This document shows positions 1 through 11,315 of a stretch of DNA of 64,000 nucleotides, piece by piece. The DNA comes from Gilliamella sp. wkB108 (GTDB taxonomy: Bacteria; Pseudomonadota; Gammaproteobacteria; Enterobacterales; Orbaceae): the NCBI RefSeq assembly GCF_001690195.1, contig NZ_LZGM01000085.1, positions 1 to 64,000 on the forward strand, in the 5' to 3' direction. The notes under the pieces are model-generated. The model was not told the origin of the DNA. It saw only the letters and a program-made list of their open reading frames with translations, and made no database searches. Positions within the stretch are counted from its first letter, which is position 1. Every line of letters starts with the position of its first letter. A program made the position numbers and the translations under genes.

Positions 1-1
1 G

Positions 2-379
2 GAAACTGTTGCACCAGCCACAACGACTCAGCCAGAAACCGCGCCGGTACCAGAGACAAAACCTGAACCTGTTGTACCAGCCACAACGACTCAGCCAGAA
101 ACAGTACCGGTACCAGAGGCAAAACCAGAAACCGTTGCACCAGCAACACCGACTCAGCCAGAAACTGCGCCGGTACCAGAGGTGAAACCGGAAACCGTTG
201 CACCAGCAACAACGACTCAGCCAGAAACCGCGCCGGTACCTGAGACGAAACCGGAAACCGTTGCACCAGCGACAACGACTCAGTCTGAAACCGCACCGGT
301 ACCAGAGGCAAAACCTGAGACCGTTGCACCAGCCACAACGGCTCAATCAGAATCAGTGCCGGTAGCAGAAGTTAAAACT
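2..379 (+). repeat. 63-bp in-frame tandem repeat, six copies
   Basis: The motif beginning gaaaccgttgcaccagc recurs at 2, 65, 128, 191, 254 and 317, an exact 63-bp period. Copies differ mostly at a few codons, for example P to S in the TQPET segment and T/A/V at the residue before K. The period is a multiple of three, so copy-number change would keep the reading frame. Confidence 0.9.
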
Positions 380-403
380 GAAGTAATACCTGAAAATAAA
401 TAA
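2..403 (+). CDS. Repeat-rich Pro/Thr/Glu protein, C-terminal part (5' truncated by window edge)
   Basis: The reading frame is open from base 2 to a TAA at 401-403, so the gene begins outside the window. The GTG at 182 is an internal valine codon, not a start. The visible 133 residues are almost entirely a 21-residue repeat of the type KPETVAPATTTQPETAPVPE plus one variable residue. Each unit is encoded by exactly 63 bp, with copies starting near 2, 65, 128, 191, 254 and 317. The last copy degenerates and ends in VKTEVIPENK. Composition (P, T, E, V, A; no Cys, no aromatics) suggests an extended, unstructured linker or surface stalk. No enzymatic domain can be seen, and the function is unknown because the N-terminus is missing. 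Copy-number variation is likely with such regular DNA repeats. Confidence 0.8.
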   Translation, partial: ETVAPATTTQPETAPVPETKPEPVVPATTTQPETVPVPEAKPETVAPATPTQPETAPVPEVKPETVAPATTTQPETAPVPETKPETVAPATTTQSETAPVPEAKPETVAPATTAQSESVPVAEVKTEVIPENK

Positions 404-476
404 TTTATTTAAAAATTAATTTCTGTTTAGGTAAATGAGACACGCTTTAAGGGTTTTTAAAGATGTGGAAAAAATA

Positions 477-517
477 AATCCCCTTGTAGGTTAACATCAC
501 CAAGGGGATTTTTATTT
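477..517. terminator. Bidirectional rho-independent terminator
   Basis: A perfect 10-bp stem, AATCCCCTTG (477-486) paired with CAAGGGGATT (501-510), is followed by a T-rich run. It lies between the convergent repeat-protein gene and macB, so it can end both transcripts. Confidence 0.85.
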
Positions 518-525
518 GAATAACA

Positions 526-2493
526 CTATTCTCTTTCTAAAGCATATATCGGATCAAGTTTAGCTGCACGTTTAGCAGGGAAATAACCAAAAATTATACC
601 AACCATACTTGAACAGGTGAATGCCGCTACAATAGCTGCAACTGAAAAACTCATTGCAAATGAAGTAACTAAATAATTGAAAATAAAGCCTATTGCAAAA
701 GAGAGTAAAATACCTAAAGTACCACCAATTAAACAGACTAATATAGCTTCAATTAAAAACTGTTGTAATATATCACTCGAACGAGCTCCAACAGCCATGC
801 GTACGCCAATTTCCCGCGTTCTTTCTGTCACAGACACTAACATGATATTCATCACCCCAATCCCACCAACTACTAACGAAATTAAGGCAATTGTAGAGAC
901 TAATAGCGTCATAACCCAAGCGGATGAATTAATTGTTTCACGAATATTATCCGAGTTAAAAATAAAGAAATCTTTGGTACCATGCCTTTGTAACATAATT
1001 TTGTTAATCGCTTGCTCAGCAACGGATAAATCGACATCGTCATTAATACGTACAGTAATACTTTTTAAAGAAGTTTGTCCTACCATCCTATTAATCACAG
1101 TTGTATAAGGTAACCAAACATTGAGGCTTTCATTACTACCAAAACCTTGTTGTTTTTTGGTTGCAACACCAATAATCCTAACGGGAAGTTGCCCAACCAT
1201 TAAGATTTTACCGATTGGATCTTGATTAACAAAGAGTCGATTGGCGGTGTTATCATCAATTACTGCTTCTTGTGCAGAAGTAAAAACACTGGTTTCGTCG
1301 AAAGCTATTCCTTGGGTAATATCGTATCCACGGACAGCAAAAAATTGTTCACCTACTCCATTAACCGTTCCTGTTACGGCTAGATTGTCAATTCGGAAAT
1401 AAACAGTGGTTGCAAGATTAGGTGTGGTACTATGGACAAAGCTTTGTTTAGCTAAAAAATCAGCATCGGAGGAGCGTAATGTAGTGATCTTTTCGGCATT
1501 ACGATCACCAAACCCAGTCCCAGCAAAAATTTCTAATGTACTGGTTCCAAGTGAATTAATATTGGATAAGATTTTTTGTTTAGTACCTTGTCCTAAAGCT
1601 ACGACAGATACGACAGACGCAATACCAATAATAATCCCCAGCATGGTTAAAAATGTTCGTAAACGCTGCGAAAACATAGATAAAATCGCCATTTTAAAGG
1701 CATCCCGAAAGCGATAATATTTAGCAAAAAAATTATCTTTCGTTTTTGTCGTTTCAATCTGTTTAACTTGTCGATTATTAGGTTGTTCGGATTGATAATC
1801 AGGATTAATGGTATCTGAAATAATATGGCCATCACTAATTTCAATTATTCGTTCAGCACTTTGGGCTATATTGGTGTCATGAGTTACGATAATTACCGTA
1901 TGACCTTGTTGGTGTAATTCGCGTAAAATAGCCATTACTTCAAGGCCACTTTTGCGATCAAGTGCGCCGGTTGGCTCATCAGCTAAAATAATTTGGCCAC
2001 CGTTAATTAATGCCCGACCTATACTTACTCGTTGTTGCTGACCACCTGATAGCTGATTGGGTTTATTATGTATTTTATCGGCAAGACCTAACCTTGTTAG
2101 AATTTCAGTTGCGCGTTTTTGCCGCTGTTCAGAGGTGACACCAGCATAAATAGCAGGGATCTCGACATTACCTTGCGCAGTTAAGGCACTTAATAAATGG
2201 TATCGTTGGAAGATAAAACCAAAGTGTTCGCGGCGTAATTCAGCAAGTTCATCAGGTGACAATTTGCTCGTAGTTCGCCCGCCAATTGTATAAGTACCCG
2301 TAGTCGGTTTATCTAAACAACCTAAAATATTCATTAAGGTAGATTTACCTGAACCCGAAGCGCCAATAATGGCTACCATTTCCCCAGCATTGATTGTTAA
2401 ATTCACATTTTTAAGAACTTGTATGGTCGAATCCCCGGCAGGGAATTCACGAACAATATTCTCAAGTTTAATAAGAGGAGTATTGGTCGTCAT
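526..2493 (-). CDS. macB: Macrolide export ABC transporter MacB (ATPase/permease)
   Basis: MacB is the inner-membrane ATPase/permease of the MacA-MacB-TolC tripartite efflux pump, exporting macrolides, enterotoxin or other substrates. The N-terminal nucleotide-binding domain has Walker [10 protein letters not shown] (about residues 44-52), signature LSGGQQQR and Walker [13 protein letters not shown] transmembrane helix follows near residues 270-300, then a large periplasmic domain, then three C-terminal helices with the MacB_PCD/FtsX fold. From the ATG at 2493 the protein has 655 residues, close to E. coli MacB (648). An in-frame ATG at 2523 lies inside macA. I prefer 2493 because the protein then aligns with the family N-terminus and the macA stop is one base upstream, with AAGGA further upstream. 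It is cotranscribed with macA. Confidence 0.93.
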   Translation of the reverse strand: MTTNTPLIKLENIVREFPAGDSTIQVLKNVNLTINAGEMVAIIGASGSGKSTLMNILGCLDKPTTGTYTIGGRTTSKLSPDELAELRREHFGFIFQRYHLLSALTAQGNVEIPAIYAGVTSEQRQKRATEILTRLGLADKIHNKPNQLSGGQQQRVSIGRALINGGQIILADEPTGALDRKSGLEVMAILRELHQQGHTVIIVTHDTNIAQSAERIIEISDGHIISDTINPDYQSEQPNNRQVKQIETTKTKDNFFAKYYRFRDAFKMAILSMFSQRLRTFLTMLGIIIGIASVVSVVALGQGTKQKILSNINSLGTSTLEIFAGTGFGDRNAEKITTLRSSDADFLAKQSFVHSTTPNLATTVYFRIDNLAVTGTVNGVGEQFFAVRGYDITQGIAFDETSVFTSAQEAVIDDNTANRLFVNQDPIGKILMVGQLPVRIIGVATKKQQGFGSNESLNVWLPYTTVINRMVGQTSLKSITVRINDDVDLSVAEQAINKIMLQRHGTKDFFIFNSDNIRETINSSAWVMTLLVSTIALISLVVGGIGVMNIMLVSVTERTREIGVRMAVGARSSDILQQFLIEAILVCLIGGTLGILLSFAIGFIFNYLVTSFAMSFSVAAIVAAFTCSSMVGIIFGYFPAKRAAKLDPIYALERE

Positions 2494-2494
2494 A

Positions 2495-3691
2495 TTAGAA
2501 TCGAATCCTTGGTGTTTTGGCATTGTTACCTAATGAAGTTCCATTGGGACTACTAATAATAACGGTTTCACCTTCTTTAAGTCCTGATTTTATCTCTACA
2601 TTAACGTTATTATTTATACCTAAAACGACCTCACGTTCTTCTACTTCCTTCTGTTGATTTAATAGGTAAATAATGGCTTTATTATTTACTAAATTCTTCT
2701 GAATGGCTTGAGAAGGAATAGTGAGTACATCTTTTACTTCAGCCAGTACTATATACACTTGAGCCGTCATGGAGATTCGTAAAATATGATTTGGATTATC
2801 AACATCAAACAAACCATTATAGTAGATAGCACTTTTAGTTGTGGAAGATGCACTACTTGAATTGGAAGTACTTTCGCTGTTAATTGAGTCAGGAGCAGGG
2901 TTGATTGAGCGTAAAGTCAATCCGTCGAAACGTTTATTCGGTTGACCAAGAATCGTAAAATAGACCGACATACCTTTTTTAACATTGATCACATCTGCTT
3001 CTGATATTTGCGCCTCAATTGTCATCTTATCAAGCTGAGCCACTTTTACTATAGTTGGTGCGCTTTGAACGGAGTTAACAGTTTGTCCTTGATCCACGGG
3101 AATAGCGACTACCACTCCGTCGATAGGCGAACGAATTTTGGTATAACCCAAATTAACTTTGGCGGTATCGACTGCGACTTGAGCGCTGATAATATCGGCA
3201 TCTAAAGCCACAATATCAGCTTTAATTGCATCGAGATCCGCTTTTGCTGCATCCAGATCGGATTGAATACCCACCCCTTTATTGACTAATTTTAATTGAC
3301 GCTCATAAGTTAATTGATAATTAACTAACTTAGCTTGTTTTGATTTACGCTGAGCTTCAAGGCTGTTAAGTGAGGCTTCAGATTGCTTTAAATCATTGCT
3401 TTGTTTGAGATCATCAATTTCAGCAATCATATCACCTTGTTTAACTTCATCGCCCAACTCGACATATAATTTTTTAATCTGACCAGATACCTGCGCACCA
3501 ACACTTACTTGTTTAAACGCACTGATAGTGCCATCTGCAAGTACCGTTTTTTCAATATTACCTTTCGTAACTGGTGCGGTAATGTAATTAATCGTGGTTT
3601 GAGTTGGCGAAATGATTAATTTTATAATATAACAAATTGCAAAGACAATGATTGCTATGAATAAATATTTGATTTTAATGTGTTTTAACAA
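2495..3691 (-). CDS. macA: Macrolide efflux periplasmic adaptor MacA
   Basis: This is a membrane-fusion (periplasmic adaptor) protein that couples MacB to a TolC-type outer-membrane channel. It has one N-terminal membrane anchor (about residues 8-27) followed by a biotinyl-lipoyl half motif ([20 protein letters not shown]). A long alpha-helical hairpin follows (about residues 100-185, rich in K, Q, A, D). The second lipoyl half ([20 protein letters not shown]) and beta-barrel domains come after that. At 398 residues it is slightly longer than E. coli MacA (371). A Ser-rich insert near residues 275-290 ([12 protein letters not shown]) is unusual. Its stop codon is one base from the macB start, so the two are translationally coupled. 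No tolC gene is in this window. Confidence 0.92.
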   Translation of the reverse strand: MLKHIKIKYLFIAIIVFAICYIIKLIISPTQTTINYITAPVTKGNIEKTVLADGTISAFKQVSVGAQVSGQIKKLYVELGDEVKQGDMIAEIDDLKQSNDLKQSEASLNSLEAQRKSKQAKLVNYQLTYERQLKLVNKGVGIQSDLDAAKADLDAIKADIVALDADIISAQVAVDTAKVNLGYTKIRSPIDGVVVAIPVDQGQTVNSVQSAPTIVKVAQLDKMTIEAQISEADVINVKKGMSVYFTILGQPNKRFDGLTLRSINPAPDSINSESTSNSSSASSTTKSAIYYNGLFDVDNPNHILRISMTAQVYIVLAEVKDVLTIPSQAIQKNLVNNKAIIYLLNQQKEVEEREVVLGINNNVNVEIKSGLKEGETVIISSPNGTSLGNNAKTPRIRF

Positions 3692-4129
3692 TCTTTTATA
3701 TCCTTTGATTTTGTTGTTATTGTATAAATATTGTATCTTATTAAATGAGTTGTCATTGATAACTAACCATAATAATTTGTAATAAATACGAAAATTTGTG
3801 AAATTATATAAAAAAAATAAAATAATTAAATTTAAATCTTCAAAAAATGTCTGAATACAAAGAAATTATTGAATTTCTAGAAAAAGAATAATTATGTAAA
3901 TAATAGGTAAAAGCTAAACTTAATATGCGTGTAAATAATGGTAATAACACACCTAAAATAACAATCCACTTTAGATAACTCTACTTGAAATCATTAGCCA
4001 TTATTCTTCGGGAATTGCTTTAGCTGAAAATAGTGATATTAAGTCGAATAGCTAAAACAGCGGTCTTTAACATCTCGGATATATACCAATTGTCACAATA
4101 AAATCGCTCTTATATGTTGAGTTCAGCCT

Positions 4130-4780
4130 CGTCAAAAAAATGAAACGGTATAGACTCCTGAATAATTTTTACACTATAGGCATCATATTAAATACAAATA
4201 AATCCTGTTATTACTCTCTCTGATGTTGAATTCAGCTTTTATATGATACTTAAACGTATAGCTAACCTGAAACATCTTTACCAATTGCAAATGATCTCTA
4301 CTTAGTTAACCGAGTTCGACATTTAATCTGACAGATATTAATAACATATCGGCACTTAGAGGTTAAATTCAGCCGTCAATAAAAATGAAACGGTATAGAC
4401 TCCTGAATATTTTTCACACTATAGGTATCATATTAAGTACAAATAAATCCTGTTATCACTCTTTTAGCTGTTGAATTCAGGCTTTTATATGATACTCAAA
4501 CGTATAGTTAACCTGAAACATCTTTACCAATTGCAAATGATCTCTACTTAGTTAACCGAGTTCGACATTTAATCTGACAGATATTAATAACATATCGGCA
4601 CTTAGAGGTTAAATTCAGCCGTAAAGAAAAATGAAACGGTATAGACTCCTGAATATTTTTTACAAAATAGGTATCATATTAAGTACAAATAAATCTTGTT
4701 ATCACTCTCACAACTATTGAATTCAGGCCTTATTTTTATACTAAAACGTATAGTTAATCTGAAATATTTTTACAATCTGT
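4130..4780. repeat. About 245-bp tandem repeat, roughly 2.6 copies, IS30-end-like
   Basis: The motif tgaaacggtatagactcctg starts at 4141 and 4386 and, with the same flanks, at 4632, giving periods of 245 and 246 bp. Each unit contains a TTGAATTCAG box followed by a conserved tail of the form AAACGTATAGTTAACCTGAA and ACATCTTTAC. The third copy is truncated and more diverged. The same tail occurs beside the IS30 transposase remnant at 24736-24765 and inverted at 43850-44255. Confidence 0.8.
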
Positions 4781-4834
4781 ATGTTAACTCATCATTGATT
4801 TAAGGATCTTGGTAGGATTTATTAGGTATTGCGC

Positions 4835-5133
<299 letters not shown>

Positions 5134-5137
5134 TTTG

Positions 5138-6085
5138 TTAAATTGATTTAATCTCTATACGAAGCTCTTTAGGAATTTCAAAAGTAATATTTTCTAAAAT
5201 ACCGTCTGTTTCAATAAGAGAAGTACAACCTAAACTTTTTAAGTGATTAATCACTTGTTGTACTAAAATATCAGGTGCAGAAGCACCGGCTGTTACCCCT
5301 ATTGTGCGAGCATTAGCTAACCATTCTTTTTGAATATCAGAGGCAAAATCAATTAAATAAGCATTTTTGCTATTTCGTCTGGCCAGTTCTGCAAGACGGT
5401 TTGAATTAGATGAATTTTTAGAGCCTACAACTAATACCACATCCGCCTGTGAAGCTAATTGCTTAACAGCTTGCTGACGATTGGTGGTTGCATAACAGAT
5501 GTCATTTTTGCGAGGACCACGAATATGAGGAAAACGTTGCTTTAAGGTCGCTATAATTTCGGCTGTATCATCAACTGATAAAGTGGTTTGTGTGGTAAAG
5601 CAGAGATTATTTTCATTTTTTACTTGTAACTTGTTTACATCTTCGATTGATTCAACTAAATAGATGCCACCTTCTGGATTACTATATTGTCCCATTGTAC
5701 CATCGACTTCAATATGACCAGCATGTCCGATTAAAATTACCTCTTCACCACGATAGCTTGATCTGGCAACTTCCATATGTACTTTTGTTACTAATGGGCA
5801 AGTCGCATCAAAAATTCGCAATTTTCGTTGTTTTGCTTCTTCTCTGACTGCTTTTGAAACCCCATGAGCTGAAAAAATAAGAATGGTATTATCGGGGACT
5901 TCGTTGATATTTTCGATAAAAATCGCACCTAACTCTTTTAAGCGATTGACCACATAACGATTATGTACAACTTCATGACGAACATAAACAGGTGCGCCAA
6001 ATAATTCTAGCGCACGTTCAACGATAGTAATAGCACGATCGACACCAGCACAAAAACCACGAGGATTGGCCAAAATGATTTGCAT
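5138..6085 (-). CDS. ispH: 4-hydroxy-3-methylbut-2-enyl diphosphate reductase IspH
   Basis: IspH is the last enzyme of the MEP isoprenoid pathway. It reduces HMBPP to IPP and DMAPP using a 4Fe-4S cluster. The N-terminus [19 protein letters not shown] carries the first cluster Cys. Two further Cys lie in [12 protein letters not shown] and [11 protein letters not shown], and the active-site E and H residues are visible in the [10 protein letters not shown] and [10 protein letters not shown] segments. A longer in-frame extension to 6205 overlaps lspA and is not part of the family, so I use ATG 6085, giving 315 residues (E. coli 316). The start is one base after the lspA stop. In E. coli fkpB lies between these two genes; here it is absent. 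Confidence 0.95.
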   Translation of the reverse strand: MQIILANPRGFCAGVDRAITIVERALELFGAPVYVRHEVVHNRYVVNRLKELGAIFIENINEVPDNTILIFSAHGVSKAVREEAKQRKLRIFDATCPLVTKVHMEVARSSYRGEEVILIGHAGHIEVDGTMGQYSNPEGGIYLVESIEDVNKLQVKNENNLCFTTQTTLSVDDTAEIIATLKQRFPHIRGPRKNDICYATTNRQQAVKQLASQADVVLVVGSKNSSNSNRLAELARRNSKNAYLIDFASDIQKEWLANARTIGVTAGASAPDILVQQVINHLKSLGCTSLIETDGILENITFEIPKELRIEIKSI

Positions 6086-6086
6086 A

Positions 6087-6560
6087 TTATTTTGTCTTCT
6101 TAGGCTTCTTATAATAACTACTAATGATAAAGAGTCCAATGCCAACACAAATTGCGCAATCAGCGATATTAAAAGTTGGGTAATGCCAATCACCAAAATT
6201 AACATCTAAGAAATCGATCACAAAACCATGATAAAGACGATCGAATAAATTCCCTAAAGCTCCACCCAATATAAGTGATAATGAAAAATTTTCTAATTTT
6301 TTTAAGCGAGGATTACGATATAACAGATAAACGATAGCTCCACTAATCACCGCCGCAACGACGGCAAGCATCCAACGTTGACCTTCAAAAATACTAAAAG
6401 CGGCACCGATATTACGCACATAAGTAATAGAGAAGAAGGGTAAAAGATTTACTGATTCAAAAAGTACGAAATTATTTATAATCAAAAATTTACTTTCAAT
6501 ATCAGCAATAAAGACGACAATTGCGAATAGTAACCAGTAAAGTCCATTATCTTTTTTCAT
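6087..6560 (-). CDS. lspA: Lipoprotein signal peptidase LspA
   Basis: LspA cleaves the signal peptide of diacylglyceryl-modified prolipoproteins in the inner membrane. It has 157 residues, against about 164 in E. coli, with four hydrophobic segments. The two catalytic aspartates are in [17 protein letters not shown] and [11 protein letters not shown], and the NIGAAFS motif is also conserved. It sits in the ribF-ileS-lspA-ispH order seen in Enterobacterales. A 113-bp gap containing a strong hairpin separates it from ileS. Confidence 0.94.
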   Translation of the reverse strand: MKKDNGLYWLLFAIVVFIADIESKFLIINNFVLFESVNLLPFFSITYVRNIGAAFSIFEGQRWMLAVVAAVISGAIVYLLYRNPRLKKLENFSLSLILGGALGNLFDRLYHGFVIDFLDVNFGDWHYPTFNIADCAICVGIGLFIISSYYKKPKKTK

Positions 6561-6583
6561 AAAAATCTATGCTCATTATTATA

Positions 6584-6609
6584 TTTCCGCCGACAATCGT
6601 CGGCGGAAA
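6584..6609. other. Intercistronic hairpin between ileS and lspA
   Basis: A perfect 11-bp stem, TTTCCGCCGAC and GTCGGCGGAAA, encloses a 4-base loop. No T-run follows the stem on the minus strand, so it resembles an mRNA-stability or partial-attenuation hairpin more than a full terminator. Confidence 0.6.
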
Positions 6610-6673
6610 AAGTACGAAATTGCTATTGGGTTATCCTATAGCTTTTATTAATACATTAAGTAGCTTGTCGCTA

Positions 6674-9481
6674 TTATGCGAAATATCTTACTTCGCCTTT
6701 ACCATGAATATTTTCTTCACAGCGTTTGCATAAATGTGTGGTTGGATCATTATCAACAGTATAATGCCAACAACGTGGACATTTATCACCTTGCGCTTTA
6801 GCTAACTCAATTTTAAGCCCTTTTATTTCACTTTGTACCGCATCGTCTGGTGCTGTCGATAATGGTTTTACACTTGCTTGTGAAGTTAATAATACAAAAC
6901 GCAATTCATTTTCCAATTTAGCTAAAGCTTTGGCAATATCTTCATCGGCATATAATGTTACTGATGCTTCCAATGAACCACCAATCACTTTATCATTACG
7001 TCCTTGCTCTAACACTTTATTTACTTCACTTCGAATAGCTAAAATATGTGACCAATATTCGCTATTTAAAGCTTCGTTTTCGGATAATGAAAATAATGAC
7101 GGGTACCACTCTTCTTCGAAAACAAATTCTTGTTTTTGTAAAGCTGGTAAATATTGCCAAATTTCATCAGCAGTAAACGATAAAATTGGTGCAATCCAAC
7201 GTACCATTGCTTGAGCAATATGATACAACGCAGTTTGGCAACTATGACGAGCAATACTATCGCTTTTGGCTGTATATTGACGATCTTTAATAATATCTAG
7301 ATAGAATGAACCCATTTCAATTGAGCAAAACTGCATAATACGTTGAACAACTTTATGGAAATCATAATTATCATAAGCCTGAACGATTTGCTCTTGTGCT
7401 TCTTTAGCTACGCTTACCGCCCAACGATCGAGTACGACCATATCATCTGCTTTCACCATATCTTTAGCGGGATCAAAACCGTTTAAATTAGCCAGTAAGA
7501 AGCGTGCGGTATTACGAATACGACGATAACTATCGGCTGCACGTTTAATAATCTCATCGGAATAACTCATCTCTCCGGAATAATCGGTTGAGGCAATCCA
7601 TAAACGTAAAATATCGGCTCCTAGTTTATTCATGACTTCTTGTGGAGTGACAATATTTCCGAGGGATTTGGACATTTTACGACCTTGTCCATCAACGACA
7701 AAACCATGAGTTAAAACTTGTTTATAAGGTGCTTTGTTATCAATGGCAGTCGATAGCATTAATGAAGACATAAACCAACCACGATGTTGATCTGATCCTT
7801 CTAAATACATATCAGCTTCATGACCATTAAACTCAGGTCGAACACTTACAACTGAATAGAACGTTGATCCTGAATCAAACCAAACATCTAATGTATCTGG
7901 GACTTTACGATAATCTTGTGCATCAGGTCCTAAAAGATCTTTAATATCAGCATCCCACCATGCTTGAATACCTTTTTGTTCAACCAGCTTAGCAACCTTT
8001 TCAACTAATGCTAATGTGTCTGGATGCAATTCTTCTGTCTCTTTATGTACAAATAGCGTCATTGGTACGCCCCAAGTACGTTGACGAGAAATACACCAAT
8101 CTGGTCGATTTGCCACCATGGTTTCAATACGCGCTTGTCCCCAATCAGGGATCCAGCGAACTTGTTTGATCTCATTTAATGATTGGCTACGTAGACCTTG
8201 TTTATCCATACTAATAAACCATTGTGGTGTTGCGCGGTAGATAACAGGGGTTTTATGACGCCAACAACATGGGTAACTATGTTCAATATTTTCAAAGTGC
8301 AATAATGTGTTATGTTCTTTTAATATCTCAATCACAACCTTATTGGCCTTAAATACAAATAAACCATCGAGACCGGCACCTGTTCCCGGTAAATAACAAC
8401 CATTACCACCGACAGGATTTGCCACTTCAAGACCATATTTTTGTCCGACAATAAAGTCTTCTGCACCGTGGCCGGGTGCAGTATGTACTGCCCCGGTACC
8501 CGCATCAACAGTAACATGTTCACCAAGAACAATCGGCTCATCAAAATCAAGGAAAGGATGTTTGAAACGTAATAACTCTAAATCGCTTCCTTTACAGCTA
8601 CCTAAAATTTTCCACTCGCTGATATTGGCTCGTTGCATTACTGATTCAACTAAATCTGTTGCCAGAATTAAACACTCTTGATCATTAATTTGCACTAATT
8701 GGTATTCTACATCAGCATTTAATGCAATGCCTCGGCTAGCAGGTAAAGTCCAAGGTGTAGTTGTCCAAATAACGGCATAGATAGTTAAATCGGTCTTTGT
8801 TGCGAATTTATTGGCCACAGCTTGATTATCGGTAGCTTTAAATTTCACATCAATAGCCGGTGAAGATTTATCATAATATTCCACTTCAGCTTCAGCTAAA
8901 GAAGACATACAATCGGTACACCAATAAACGGGTTTAGCACCTTTGACTAAATGTCCGTTTTTAATTACTTTACCTAATGCCCGGATGATATTTGCTTCAG
9001 TATCATAATTCATTGTACGATAAGGATTTTGCCAATCACCAAGTACACCCATACGAATAAAGTCGGCTTTTTGTAGTTCAACTTGTGATGCGGCATAGTC
9101 ACGACAGATTTGGCGAAACTCAGCGGGTGTTACTTTAACTCCAGGTTTGCCAACTTGTTCTTCAACTTTTTGTTCAATAGGCAGCCCATGGCAATCCCAT
9201 CCAGGAATATACGGGGAGTCATAGCCATTTAAGCCTTTTGATTTAATAATAATATCTTTAATAATTTTATTAACAGCGTGACCGATATGCAATTTACCGT
9301 TTGCATAAGGAGGACCATCGTGCAAAATAAAGGTTTTTTTGCCTTTTTTTACTTGGCGGATTTTGCGATAAAGTTCTTTATCATACCAGTTCTGTAACAT
9401 AGCCGGTTCACGTTTAGCTAGATCACCTCGCATTGGGAATCCGGTTTCCGGTAGATTCAATGTGTTTTTATAGTCTGTCAT
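6674..9481 (-). CDS. ileS: Isoleucyl-tRNA synthetase
   Basis: This class I aminoacyl-tRNA synthetase charges tRNA-Ile and edits mischarged valine. It has 935 residues, close to E. coli (938). The HIGH motif appears in [16 protein letters not shown] (about residues 58-73), the KMSKS motif in [10 protein letters not shown], and the CP1 editing domain in between includes [12 protein letters not shown]. The C-terminal zinc finger CPRCWHY...CKRCEEN is intact, marking the bacterial-type enzyme. It follows ribF with a 37-bp gap, as in E. coli. Confidence 0.97.
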   Translation of the reverse strand: MTDYKNTLNLPETGFPMRGDLAKREPAMLQNWYDKELYRKIRQVKKGKKTFILHDGPPYANGKLHIGHAVNKIIKDIIIKSKGLNGYDSPYIPGWDCHGLPIEQKVEEQVGKPGVKVTPAEFRQICRDYAASQVELQKADFIRMGVLGDWQNPYRTMNYDTEANIIRALGKVIKNGHLVKGAKPVYWCTDCMSSLAEAEVEYYDKSSPAIDVKFKATDNQAVANKFATKTDLTIYAVIWTTTPWTLPASRGIALNADVEYQLVQINDQECLILATDLVESVMQRANISEWKILGSCKGSDLELLRFKHPFLDFDEPIVLGEHVTVDAGTGAVHTAPGHGAEDFIVGQKYGLEVANPVGGNGCYLPGTGAGLDGLFVFKANKVVIEILKEHNTLLHFENIEHSYPCCWRHKTPVIYRATPQWFISMDKQGLRSQSLNEIKQVRWIPDWGQARIETMVANRPDWCISRQRTWGVPMTLFVHKETEELHPDTLALVEKVAKLVEQKGIQAWWDADIKDLLGPDAQDYRKVPDTLDVWFDSGSTFYSVVSVRPEFNGHEADMYLEGSDQHRGWFMSSLMLSTAIDNKAPYKQVLTHGFVVDGQGRKMSKSLGNIVTPQEVMNKLGADILRLWIASTDYSGEMSYSDEIIKRAADSYRRIRNTARFLLANLNGFDPAKDMVKADDMVVLDRWAVSVAKEAQEQIVQAYDNYDFHKVVQRIMQFCSIEMGSFYLDIIKDRQYTAKSDSIARHSCQTALYHIAQAMVRWIAPILSFTADEIWQYLPALQKQEFVFEEEWYPSLFSLSENEALNSEYWSHILAIRSEVNKVLEQGRNDKVIGGSLEASVTLYADEDIAKALAKLENELRFVLLTSQASVKPLSTAPDDAVQSEIKGLKIELAKAQGDKCPRCWHYTVDNDPTTHLCKRCEENIHGKGEVRYFA

Positions 9482-9518
9482 GCTGATTTATTCCAGTTAA
9501 TTTTGTGGATACTACTTT

Positions 9519-10457
9519 TCAATTTGTTAATTTTGCACTGATCTTTTTAGCAGTGCAAACATCTTGTGCAATTTGTTCTTTCAAAGCAACTAATGAGTCG
9601 AATTTTTTTTCATCGCGTAACTTTTCAACAAACATAACTTCTAAATATTGTCCGTAAATATCACCTGAAAAGTCAAAAAGGTTGACCTCTAAAATTGCTG
9701 TTTTGCCTTGTATAGTCGGTCTCATTCCAATATTTGCAACACCAACGTAGCATTGATTGTTACATATATTTTTAACTTTAACAAAATAGACGCCTTGTAA
9801 GGCTGGTTTTTTGCGATGCAAATGAATATTCGCTGTTGGGAAACCTAACTGTCTGGCTAGCGCATTTCCGCGTATAACTCGACCTTGAATAGTATAATCA
9901 CGACCTAATAAACAGTGTGTTAATTGAAAATCACTGTTTGATAAAGCGTGACGAACAGCTGTACTACTAATGCGTAGATTTTCCCAAACAAAGGTAGGCA
10001 TACTTTCGACAAAAAACGTATTATTTTGTGCATATTGTTGCAGTAAATTAATATCGCCTTTTCGATTGAATCCAAATCGAAAATCATCACCAATAGTAAT
10101 ATATTGTGCTTGCAGCTTATTTATCAACCAATCTTGTATAAAATGATCTGCTGACATATTAGCAAATGTTTGAGTAAAAGGAACTGCGATAATATAGTCT
10201 ATACCTAACTTTTCAATAAAAATGATTTTTTCTTGAAATGAGGTTAAACGAGAAGGCGCATTATCTTGGTTAAAAAATTCTAAAGGCTGTGGTTCAAACA
10301 GCATGACTACAGTGGGTAAATTTAATTTTTTACCATTTTTAATCAAATGATTAATTAATCGTTGATGTCCTAAATGTACCCCATCAAAGTTTCCCAATGT
10401 CAGGACACATTGAGAAAATTGATTTTTCAAATTAGCAATGCCACGGATAATCTTCAT
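9519..10457 (-). CDS. ribF: Bifunctional riboflavin kinase/FAD synthetase RibF
   Basis: RibF converts riboflavin to FMN and then to FAD. The N-terminal adenylyltransferase domain has the nucleotide-binding motif LTLGNFDGVHLGHQRL (about residues 19-34) and the ISSTAVR motif. The C-terminal flavokinase domain has GRDYTIQGRVIRGNALARQ, then GFPTANI (the PTAN motif) and GVYFVKV. It has 312 residues, the same as E. coli RibF (313). It is the first gene of the ribF-ileS-lspA-ispH run, about 200 bp downstream of folE. Confidence 0.95.
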   Translation of the reverse strand: MKIIRGIANLKNQFSQCVLTLGNFDGVHLGHQRLINHLIKNGKKLNLPTVVMLFEPQPLEFFNQDNAPSRLTSFQEKIIFIEKLGIDYIIAVPFTQTFANMSADHFIQDWLINKLQAQYITIGDDFRFGFNRKGDINLLQQYAQNNTFFVESMPTFVWENLRISSTAVRHALSNSDFQLTHCLLGRDYTIQGRVIRGNALARQLGFPTANIHLHRKKPALQGVYFVKVKNICNNQCYVGVANIGMRPTIQGKTAILEVNLFDFSGDIYGQYLEVMFVEKLRDEKKFDSLVALKEQIAQDVCTAKKISAKLTN

Positions 10458-10584
10458 GAAAACGGTGTTATTTATCTTAAGTAGCCGAGAATTATACCAA
10501 TCTTTCTTGAAGATGCACGCAATATAAGACGGTTTTTGTGTACAGTTTTTACTTTAATTGTTATCAGATAGCGATAAGATAGAT

Positions 10585-10604
10585 AGTGCTGTCTGAACAG
10601 CACT
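10585..10604. other. Hairpin between folE and ribF
   Basis: A perfect 8-bp inverted repeat, AGTGCTGT and ACAGCACT, has a 4-base loop. It lies 52 bp past the folE stop. There is no T-run on the minus strand, so its role as a terminator is uncertain. Confidence 0.4.
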
Positions 10605-10655
10605 TGACCTATGAATATTTAACACGGTTATCAGTTAAATATTGAGCTTTTGCGA

Positions 10656-11315
10656 TCAAACATGATTTAATGCGCGTAAAAATTCTTGTCTGGTACTTGG
10701 GTTGGTTTTAAATCCACCACCTAGAGCCGTGGTTCTTGTAATACTGCTGGAGTCTTTTATCCCTCTTGCTTTTACACAGTAATGTGTGGCATCGATTGAA
10801 ACAGCAACATTGACGGTACCAAGTAATGTTTGTAATGCAACTAAAATTTGCTGAGTTAATCTCTCTTGTACTTGTGGTCGTTGTGAAAAAAATTCAACAA
10901 TACGATTTATTTTAGATAATCCAATCACGCTATCTTTAGGAATATAAGAGACTGTCGCTTTACCGTCAATAGTAACAAAGTGATGTTCACAAATACTGGT
11001 TAAGCTAATGTCGCGCACAGTGATCATCTCATCAACTTGCATTTTGTTTTCAATTAGTGTGATTTTTGGGAAGTTTTCATAATACAGGCCAGAAAAAATC
11101 TCATCGACATACATTTTTGCAACTCGATGAGGTGTTTCAGCCAAGCTATCATCCTTGAGATCAAGCTCGAGTAATTTCATAATCTCACGAAAATGGGATT
11201 CAATTTTTGCTTTTCGTTCACTATTATCCATACTTAAAAGGCAAGATGGCGTTTCAAGATTTTTGGCTAAAAGAGCTTCTTTTACTTTTTGAGCTGAGAG
11301 CGTTAATTGATTCAT
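10656..11315 (-). CDS. folE: GTP cyclohydrolase I FolE
   Basis: FolE is the first enzyme of tetrahydrofolate (and pterin) synthesis, converting GTP to 7,8-dihydroneopterin triphosphate. It has 219 residues (E. coli 222). Zinc ligands and active-site residues are visible in [16 protein letters not shown] (Cys and His) and [14 protein letters not shown] (His and Cys), so this is the zinc-dependent type I form. It is transcribed from its own promoter in the 11316-11796 gap, which it shares divergently with polA. Confidence 0.96.
   Translation of the reverse strand: MNQLTLSAQKVKEALLAKNLETPSCLLSMDNSERKAKIESHFREIMKLLELDLKDDSLAETPHRVAKMYVDEIFSGLYYENFPKITLIENKMQVDEMITVRDISLTSICEHHFVTIDGKATVSYIPKDSVIGLSKINRIVEFFSQRPQVQERLTQQILVALQTLLGTVNVAVSIDATHYCVKARGIKDSSSITRTTALGGGFKTNPSTRQEFLRALNHV

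Noticed and set aside
2-403. Possible CRISPR-like array of short repeats
   Set aside because: Units are contiguous 63-bp coding repeats with no unique spacers, in frame within a single open frame.
1406-1717. Plus-strand open frame inside macB
   Set aside because: Antisense shadow of a clear coding region, with no ribosome-binding site or family resemblance.
4130-4780. Tandem array as CRISPR
   Set aside because: Period of 245 bp with no short direct repeats and unique spacers; no cas genes nearby.
5138-6205. ispH start at 6205
   Set aside because: The 40-residue extension is the lspA gene read in another frame; the IspH family begins at [14 protein letters not shown].
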